Assembly (NCBI GenBank): GCA_041485125.1
Contig: JBGPIT010000162.1
Location: 1 to 10,441, forward strand
Reading direction: 5' to 3'
DNA from: JBGPIT01 sp041485125
Lineage (GTDB): Bacteria; Desulfobacterota; Binatia; UTPRO1
DNA: 10,441 bases
Part shown: in pieces, positions 6,199-10,441 of the stretch
How the letters are laid out: every line of letters starts with the position of its first letter
Position numbering within the stretch: position 1 is the stretch's first letter
The notes under the pieces: model-generated
What the model saw: the letters and a program-made list of their open reading frames with translations, nothing else
What the model was told of the DNA's origin: nothing
Database searches by the model: none
Position numbers and translations under genes: made by a program

Positions 6199-7473
6199 CT
6201 ACTGGTAGTCTTGCGTCGACCACACCTGGCCGTTCGGCAGGATGCCGAAGCCGCACGCGACCTTCGTGTAGTGCGTGCTCGTCATGACGAGGTAGTGGCC
6301 GTGCGACAGGTCCTGCCCCGGTCCTTCGCTCCACATCAGCGCCAGGCAGGTGGTGATCGTCTGCGACAGCGTTCCGAGTCCGAATCCGGGGCACTCGGTC
6401 TGCGCGGACTCGCCGCAGCGGCCGAAGGCGCTGTGCGGTATCTGCGCGCTGCCGTCCGCGAACGCTTGTCCATTCACGCAGCTCTCGGCTGCCGTCCAGC
6501 GCGCATACGGCGGTAGGCCGACCGAGGCGCGATACTGATTCATCTTGTCGACGCAGAGCTGCGCGACGTCGCTCGTCGCGGTCTGCGTGGGCGTCGGGGT
6601 TCGCGTTCGCGTCGGGGTCCGGGTGGGTGTCGGGGTCCGCGTCGGCGTCCGTGTGCGCGTCGCCGTGCGCAGCGCCGTCGGAGTCGCCGTCGAGTCGAGC
6701 GGGGGCGTGGCGGTGATCGTCGACTCGGGCAGCGCCGGTGTCGGAGTCTCGGCGGTTGCCGTCGGCGCCTCGACAGTCGGCGTCGGCGTGGTCGTCTCCA
6801 CGATCGGAGTCGGCGCCGGCGGCGGGCAGCCCTCCCGGTCCGCAACGTCGAGCGCGCACAGCACGTCCGTCACGCACTGATTCGCGACCGCGTCGAGCGA
6901 CGGAGCGTCACCCGTGATCGTGCAGACGCGACCGCGCGCTCGCGCTTGCTCGAGACATCCGTTGACGCCGTTCGTGAAGCGGACGGCGGCGTTGGTCAGA
7001 CACCGTACGTCGAGCACACCGGACGTCGCGGCCTTCGAATGACAGAGCGTGAGCTGCTTGACGTACTTGCCGGTGCACTCGAGCTTCGCGGCGTCGCACC
7101 GATTCGGCATGCCTGCGTTGGCGACGGCGGCATCGAGGCTTGCAGTGTCGTCGGCGATGAGCGCGTCGAGGATCGCTTGATCATCGTACGTCACACACGG
7201 CGGATGCAGCTCCGCCACCTCGAGCGCGCCCTTGTTCGGCACTCCGCGTCCAGTGAACTTCGCGGCCGCCGTCTTGGAGCACCGCTCGAGCGCCGCCGCA
7301 TCCGGCCTGAGGGCGTGCCTGGCGTAGCAGCGCGCCCGCTCAGCGAAGGAGGCGCCGACATTCGTGATCTTCCGCGCCAGGCAGCGATTCACGGTGATCG
7401 CGTGCGCCGCCGTCGCGTGGATCACGAGCGCGACAGCGAAGACCGTGATGCCGATCTTGAATCTGCAATCCAA
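6199..7473 (-). CDS. Secreted Cys-rich protein with Thr/Pro linker and C-terminal CAP/SCP domain, 424 aa
   Basis: From a TTG start at 7473 the protein has a signal peptide ending at about ATAAHA (residue 25). Next come two Cys-rich helical modules (about 29-120 and 124-208) sharing the pattern NRC..K......C......C....A..FT. A low-complexity linker rich in Thr, Pro and Arg follows (about 218-300). The C-terminal CAP/SCP domain (303-424) has the four cavity residues expected of the family: His347, Glu355 in CGES, Glu383 in WSEG and His392 in GHY, plus the VACGFG strand. CAP proteins are secreted and have varied roles (lipid binding, proteolysis, adhesion), so no reaction is assigned. Extra Cys in the CAP domain suggest disulfides. 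Start choice: upstream in-frame starts (ATG at 7560, GTG near 7488) would add a charged non-signal extension, and the first overlaps a hairpin. Confidence 0.75.
   Translation of the reverse strand: MDCRFKIGITVFAVALVIHATAAHAITVNRCLARKITNVGASFAERARCYARHALRPDAAALERCSKTAAAKFTGRGVPNKGALEVAELHPPCVTYDDQAILDALIADDTASLDAAVANAGMPNRCDAAKLECTGKYVKQLTLCHSKAATSGVLDVRCLTNAAVRFTNGVNGCLEQARARGRVCTITGDAPSLDAVANQCVTDVLCALDVADREGCPPPAPTPIVETTTPTPTVEAPTATAETPTPALPESTITATPPLDSTATPTALRTATRTRTPTRTPTPTRTPTRTRTPTPTQTATSDVAQLCVDKMNQYRASVGLPPYARWTAAESCVNGQAFADGSAQIPHSAFGRCGESAQTECPGFGLGTLSQTITTCLALMWSEGPGQDLSHGHYLVMTSTHYTKVACGFGILPNGQVWSTQDYQ
6574..6813 (-). repeat. Low-complexity DNA encoding the Thr/Pro/Arg linker
   Basis: GC-rich degenerate short-unit repeat encoding residues 221-300 of the CAP protein. 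The most regular part (6583-6666) encodes alternating Arg-Thr and Pro-Thr dipeptides. Such linkers are flexible and extracellular, often O-glycosylated in other organisms. The imperfect units argue for drift after expansion rather than recent slippage. Confidence 0.7.
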
Positions 7474-7540
7474 CCGCCTACCCCCCACGTCCTCTCGCGG
7501 CGATGCCGCCGCCCGCCCACCACAATCGAACGGCCGAATC

Positions 7541-7561
7541 AGTGTCGGTCTTACCGACACT
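7541..7561. terminator. Perfect 9-bp hairpin, possible second terminator or operator
   Basis: AGTGTCGGT, 3-nt loop CTT, ACCGACACT. It lies 52 nt beyond the Rieske stop and 68 bp upstream of the CAP-protein start. There is no U tract, so it may instead be a protein-binding palindrome for the CAP-protein promoter. Confidence 0.45.
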
Positions 7562-7578
7562 CGAGAGAGGTCGCAAGG

Positions 7579-7608
7579 CGAACGGCGCGTCAGGCCGCGC
7601 GCCGTTCG
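7579..7608 (-). terminator. Hairpin just after the Rieske oxygenase stop
   Basis: CGAACGGCGCG (7579-7589) pairs perfectly with CGCGCCGTTCG (7598-7608), an 11-bp GC-rich stem with an 8-nt loop. It starts 4 nt after the Rieske stop codon. It looks like a transcription terminator or 3' RNA-protecting hairpin, though the U tract is lacking. Confidence 0.55.
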
Positions 7609-7612
7609 ATCG

Positions 7613-8581
7613 TCATTCGGCGGCCGCGGTGAACCAGTCGGTCGTGTAGAACTGGCGGGCCCACTTGCGATACTCGCCGATCGGGCCGTCGCCGTCGCAC
7701 AGCACCGGCCGGGCGCGGAACTTCTTGTGCTCCCAGATCTGGAAGTCCTGCGTGATCGCGTTCGACTGGTCGTCCATGTAGGCCTTCAGAAGGCCGACGG
7801 TCTCGTCCTCGCTGCGCCCGTCTTTCTTGCCGATGATCCCGGTCATGAACGCGGTCGTCTCGGCGTCGATCGGCGTCAGTCCCGCCTGCACGACCGTCGT
7901 GAACATCCCCTCATAACGCAGGAAGTTGAAGCCGAGGCCCCAGTTCTGCGCCTCCATGTAGAAGCTGTCTTCGACGCCCATGGTGGCGACGGTCTTCCGC
8001 GAACCGATGTTCCAGTAGAACATCTTGCCGTCGAACTTGTGGCTGCGGTTCTCCGGCATGTCCATCTTGTGGACGCTGTGGAAGTGCGGCCAATCGATGG
8101 CGTTCTCCATGATGTCCTGCGGGTGCGTCTTCACGGTCCAGACGTACTTCTGCCAGCGCGAGGTGAACGCCGGGTCGCCCCACCCCGCGATCTCGGGAAT
8201 CTCGAAGTCGGGCGGCGCACCCTGATCGTGGAACCAGACGAAGATGATCCCGTTCCGCTCGCGCACGTCCCACGCGCGCATCTGCGCCTTCGGCGGCACC
8301 TTCTTCGCGTACGGCACCTCGACGCACTGTCCTTCACCGTCCCAGCACCAGGCGTGGAACGGGCAGCGGATGGTGTTGCCGACGACCGTCCCGCCGACGC
8401 CGAGGTGCGCGCCGAGGTGGGCGCAGAAGGCGTCGAGCACGCGGGCGCGCCCGTCCTCGCCGCGAAACGCGACCAGGTCACGGCCGAGGTACTTGAGCGG
8501 CTTGACCTCGCCCGGCGCGAGCTCGTCGGCGTAGAGGACCTGGTACCAGCTGTTCGGAATCCCGAAGGGGAAACGAGCCAT
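7613..8581 (-). CDS. Rieske non-haem iron oxygenase, KshA-like (3-ketosteroid 9alpha-hydroxylase type), 322 aa
   Basis: Oxygenase component of a Rieske-type monooxygenase, which uses electrons from a separate reductase to hydroxylate a C-H bond. The Rieske cluster motif is Cys53-x-His55 ... Cys73-x2-His76. The catalytic iron motif is Asp163-x2-His166-x4-His171 (NAIDWPHFHSVH), with the likely third ligand Asp279 in TQDFQIWEHK. The C-terminal run QIWEHKKFRARPVLCDGDGP followed by YRKWARQFY closely resembles the end of KshA, which with KstD opens steroid ring B. The ATG at 8581 has GGAGGG about 7 nt upstream. It is a single-gene unit with its own KstR-like operator and a following hairpin; the reductase (KshB-like) is not in the window. 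The exact substrate is unproven, as related paralogues act on varied polycyclics. Confidence 0.85.
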   Translation of the reverse strand: MARFPFGIPNSWYQVLYADELAPGEVKPLKYLGRDLVAFRGEDGRARVLDAFCAHLGAHLGVGGTVVGNTIRCPFHAWCWDGEGQCVEVPYAKKVPPKAQMRAWDVRERNGIIFVWFHDQGAPPDFEIPEIAGWGDPAFTSRWQKYVWTVKTHPQDIMENAIDWPHFHSVHKMDMPENRSHKFDGKMFYWNIGSRKTVATMGVEDSFYMEAQNWGLGFNFLRYEGMFTTVVQAGLTPIDAETTAFMTGIIGKKDGRSEDETVGLLKAYMDDQSNAITQDFQIWEHKKFRARPVLCDGDGPIGEYRKWARQFYTTDWFTAAAE

Positions 8582-8614
8582 GATCGGGCCCTCCATACGG
8601 CGCACCGACGTAAA

Positions 8615-8628
8615 TAGAACGTGTTCTA
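8615..8628. promoter_or_regulatory. KstR-like operator, site 2
   Basis: Identical to site 1 (TAGAACGTGTTCTA) and in the same orientation relative to its gene, 33 bp upstream of the Rieske oxygenase ATG. The flanking AAA on the gene side and GTAACACG on the far side are also shared with site 1. Confidence 0.75.
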
Positions 8629-8655
8629 GTAACACGCTCGGTGCGAAGCCGACAA
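8627..8655 (-). promoter_or_regulatory. Candidate core promoter of the Rieske oxygenase gene
   Basis: TTGTCG (8655-8650) and TTACTA (8632-8627) with 17 nt between them, the same layout as in the dehydrogenase operon copy. It overlaps the edge of the palindrome and lies just beyond the 3' end of the upstream gene. Tentative, since the hexamers are imperfect. Confidence 0.4.
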
Positions 8656-8672
8656 GCGGAGTGCCGCAACGC

Positions 8673-9380
8673 TCACGCTTCGTTCTGCGACAGCAGCTGC
8701 CCGTCCTCCTTGGCCGTGCGGGTACCGATCGTCGGTGCCGGTGCCGTGCGTGGCCAACGCGCCTCGATCAGCCGAACTTTCGCGACGGATGCGAACGAGA
8801 CCGCGTCGCCCTGATTGCCGCCCAGGATTTGGTAGGACTGCTCGTCTTCCGCCCAGTAGAGCCCGACGTGCCCCAAGCCCCCGTCCTTCGACTTCCGCCA
8901 GAAGACCATTACCGCGCCGACGCGCGGTGTCGTCTGGAAACCGAACGTCGCCCAGCTCCTCGCGCCCAGCGGATTGGCCGGGAGAACCTCCGCCGGCAGC
9001 TGCGACCCCATGCAGTGCGCGACGAAGAGGCCGCACCATGGAACGTCGTCATCGTCGTACGATTTGATGCCCAACGTCTTCGCCCAGTTCATGATCTCGG
9101 CCGAAGATCCCACGCCGGGCTTCTCGCGGATGCCGAGCAAGTGCACCGCCTCCTCGAGCCACGGCATCGTGCTCGGGATCTCGAACTGCGGGTCTTTTGG
9201 GATGCCGTCCTTGAACAACACCGCCCCCGTTTGCGGCCCGACGATGCCGTCGACCTCGAGCCCATGCTTGCTCTGGAACTCCTTGATTGCCGCGATCGTC
9301 CGGCGTCCGGGGATGCCGTCGAGCGGACCGGGATCGAAACCGGCCTTCTGCAATGCCTCTTGAATCGCTTTGATCGTCAT
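8673..9380 (-). CDS. Peptidoglycan-binding plus CHAP/NlpC-like (TIGR02594-type) hydrolase, 235 aa
   Basis: The N-terminal PG_binding_1 domain spans about 1-58 (IQEALQKAGFDPGPLDGIPG, then EFQSKHGLEVDGIVGPQT). After a linker comes a cysteine amidase domain (about 72-210) with the TIGR02594 features: PWLEEAVHLLGIREKPG, VPWCGLFVAHCM (Cys116), GAVMVFWRKS, GLGHVGLYWAED (His171) and ILGGNQGDAVSF. It should cut cell-wall peptide bonds. There is no signal peptide, so release would need a holin, a type VI-like system or lysis; a phage-endolysin or effector role is possible, but no phage genes are nearby. The ATG at 9380 has GGAGG about 6 nt upstream. The stop abuts the duplicated Rieske promoter block, so read-through into the Rieske gene is conceivable. 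Confidence 0.85.
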   Translation of the reverse strand: MTIKAIQEALQKAGFDPGPLDGIPGRRTIAAIKEFQSKHGLEVDGIVGPQTGAVLFKDGIPKDPQFEIPSTMPWLEEAVHLLGIREKPGVGSSAEIMNWAKTLGIKSYDDDDVPWCGLFVAHCMGSQLPAEVLPANPLGARSWATFGFQTTPRVGAVMVFWRKSKDGGLGHVGLYWAEDEQSYQILGGNQGDAVSFASVAKVRLIEARWPRTAPAPTIGTRTAKEDGQLLSQNEA

Positions 9381-9553
9381 CGCGAGCCTCCGTTCGTCTG
9401 GGCGCGGCGCACTTCGGTGGACGGCACTCGATAGTACGCGCGGTGCCCCGGGCACCATTGAAGTCGCGCCCAAAAGATGGCGGTGGGTCAGACTGAAGCA
9501 GTGTTTCGCGCGGACACGTCGCCGCGATCGCGACCGTTGCCGCCACGCGATCG
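9381..9553. other. Intergenic region without recognised content
   Basis: 173 bp between two leftward genes. Apart from the ribosome site for the peptidoglycan hydrolase near 9386-9392 nothing is recognised; a promoter for that gene would be expected here, but no convincing hexamers stand out. Confidence 0.4.
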
Positions 9554-9937
9554 CTAGTGCGCCGTCTCGATTGCCCGACAGCCTCCCGAGGCGTCCGTGA
9601 CGCACGCCGAGGCCCGCACGCCCTTGCTCGGTCCGTTCGTCACCTCGAAGCGGCAGTACGCGGTCGCGTCGAGCGACCCGATGCACCCACCATCGCCCTT
9701 TCCGGGCGCGAGCGTCACGCTGACCGGCATTGCGATCAGCGGATCGCCATTCTCGTCCCGAACGCTCCGGATCAGGCTGACGCTCTTGCTCCCGGCATTC
9801 ACCACGTCGCAGCAGATCAGGCTCGAGGACCCGAGCCGCACCATGGACGTGGTGAGGACCGAGCCCGCGTGCGCGGACGGCGCGGCAAACAGGATCGCGA
9901 GAATCAGGGGGGAAAGCGGGAGACGGCGGATCGACAT
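9554..9937 (-). CDS. Small secreted protein with six cysteines, unknown function, 127 aa
   Basis: I do not recognise a named family. The protein begins with a clear Sec signal peptide (MSIRRLPLSPLILAILFAAP, cleavage after SAHA at about residue 24). The mature part of about 100 residues is rich in short beta-type segments and has six Cys (42, 43, 85, 95, 112, 120), an even number suited to three disulfides. A CC pair (LICCDVVNAG) is notable. The ATG at 9937 has an excellent AGGAGG ribosome site 5 nt upstream. KstR-like site 3 lies 164 bp upstream, so it could belong to the same regulon, but the shared spacing seen at sites 1 and 2 is not kept. Its base composition matches the rest. Confidence 0.75.
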   Translation of the reverse strand: MSIRRLPLSPLILAILFAAPSAHAGSVLTTSMVRLGSSSLICCDVVNAGSKSVSLIRSVRDENGDPLIAMPVSVTLAPGKGDGGCIGSLDATAYCRFEVTNGPSKGVRASACVTDASGGCRAIETAH

Positions 9938-10194
9938 GGCACCTCCTACTGGATGTGAGTGAGACAGCACGTCGGCGTCCTCGATGACCCGCTCAGCGGG
10001 GACGTGTCGAGGGAGGTGGCGCCGGTGCTCCCTTGAACGATGTTCGGCCGCAGGTCCCCGCGACGTATTCGGCGCGGTTGACAGCGCGACCCCGACGTAA
10101 ATAGAACGCGTTCTACTGGCTTGGAGCCGGCAAGTCGTCACGACCCGCTGCCGCGACACCCTCCTTTTCGCGGCGCCGGAGGCGGAGGAAACCA
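9938..10194. other. Divergent intergenic region
   Basis: This 257-bp region separates the leftward six-Cys gene and the rightward amidohydrolase. It holds KstR-like site 3 and the two ribosome sites. No further ORF with coding character, RNA gene or terminator could be supported. Confidence 0.5.
10102..10115. promoter_or_regulatory. KstR-like operator, site 3
   Basis: TAGAACGCGTTCTA, a fully symmetric 14-bp palindrome of the same consensus. It lies 79 bp upstream of the amidohydrolase TTG and 164 bp upstream of the leftward six-Cys protein. The left flank CGACGTAAA is shared with the other sites, but the spaced TTGTCG/TTACTA promoter is not preserved. It could control either or both divergent genes. 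Confidence 0.7.
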
Positions 10195-10441
10195 TTGGAC
10201 AACCTCCCGTATCGCCTCTTCGACGCCGACAACCACTACTACGAGACGCGCGACGCGTTCACGCGCCACATCGAGCCGCGGCATCGCGACAAGGCGATCC
10301 ACGTGGTCCGCGACGATGCCGGCAACGACGTCGTGATGGTCGGCGACCGGCCCTTCACCTTCCTGACCGAGCTGAACTACCAGACCACGGTCAAGCCGGG
10401 GTCGCTGCGCGAGATGCTGCGCACGCTCACCGAGGACCACG
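10195..10441 (+). CDS. Amidohydrolase-family metal-dependent hydrolase (partial, N-terminus)
   Basis: The gene runs off the right edge; 82 codons are visible. A TTG start at 10195 is chosen because GGAGG lies exactly 6 nt upstream and the protein then begins LDNLPYRLFDADNHYYE, typical for amidohydrolase-2 (PF04909-type, ACMSD-like) proteins. DADNHYYE carries the first metal-binding residues (Asp and His of the D-x-N-x-H pattern) at about 10-14. These enzymes are TIM barrels that hydrolyse or decarboxylate aromatic or ring-opened acids using zinc. Site 3 of the KstR-like operators is 79 bp upstream, which suggests co-regulation with the dehydrogenase operon and the Rieske gene. Substrate cannot be told from the fragment. 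Confidence 0.7.
   Translation, partial: MDNLPYRLFDADNHYYETRDAFTRHIEPRHRDKAIHVVRDDAGNDVVMVGDRPFTFLTELNYQTTVKPGSLREMLRTLTEDH

Larger units (their letters stand above)
8547..8670. repeat. Copy 2 of the duplicated block (Rieske oxygenase promoter and first codons)
   Basis: Partner of 5256-5382. Here the block leads into a full-length Rieske oxygenase gene, so this copy has the parental arrangement. Its outer edge falls at the stop codon of the peptidoglycan-hydrolase gene (8673). Confidence 0.85.

Noticed and set aside
6574..6813. CRISPR-like or tandem-repeat array
   Set aside because: The repetition is in-frame Thr/Pro/Arg codons of a protein linker, with no constant repeat and spacer pattern.
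7474..7560. ATG start at 7560 for the CAP protein
   Set aside because: It would place a charged 29-residue extension before the signal peptide and run through the 9-bp hairpin.

Overview
The window is GC-rich, densely coded and bacterial. It starts several genes with GTG or TTG, clusters catabolic enzymes, and encodes secreted Cys-rich proteins with long Thr/Pro/Arg linkers. This mix recalls soil lineages of the Binatia/Desulfobacterota type, or another environmental deltaproteobacterial-like group. The assignment is inferred from style only, as no rRNA or marker gene is present.

Layout: (1) Positions 1-5400 hold a leftward (minus-strand) catabolic operon of six genes. In transcription order these are a Tat-signal FAD dehydrogenase of the 3-ketosteroid Delta1-dehydrogenase/fumarate reductase type, a small esterase-fold protein without a nucleophile, an NTF2/SnoaL-like protein, a homogentisate-1,2-dioxygenase-like cupin, an alpha/beta hydrolase with an intact triad, and the start of a probable luciferase-like flavin monooxygenase that runs off the left edge. 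Genes overlap or lie 2-22 nt apart. (2) Positions 5440-6091 hold a rightward short CDF-type metal transporter. (3) Positions 6199-7473 hold a leftward secreted protein with two Cys-rich modules, a Thr/Pro linker and a CAP/SCP domain. (4) Positions 7613-8581 hold a leftward Rieske oxygenase resembling KshA, followed by two hairpins. (5) Positions 8673-9380 hold a leftward peptidoglycan-binding plus CHAP/TIGR02594-like hydrolase. (6) Positions 9554-9937 hold a leftward small secreted six-Cys protein. (7) From 10195 a rightward amidohydrolase begins and runs off the right edge.

The unifying signal is a 14-bp palindrome, TAGAAC-NN-GTTCTA, at 5327, 8615 and 10102. It fits the TNNAACNNGTTNNA consensus known for the TetR-family steroid-catabolism repressor KstR. 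The copies stand before the dehydrogenase operon, the Rieske oxygenase and the amidohydrolase, so these genes probably form one regulon for breakdown of a steroid-like or other polycyclic/aromatic compound.

The most striking observation is that the control region of the dehydrogenase operon is a copy of the Rieske gene's control region, including its first ~11 codons. In front of the dehydrogenase this copied start makes a 13-residue mini-ORF (MVRFPFEIPNSCS) whose TGA overlaps the dehydrogenase GTG. This suggests promoter capture by partial gene duplication, with translation of the operon coupled to the leader.
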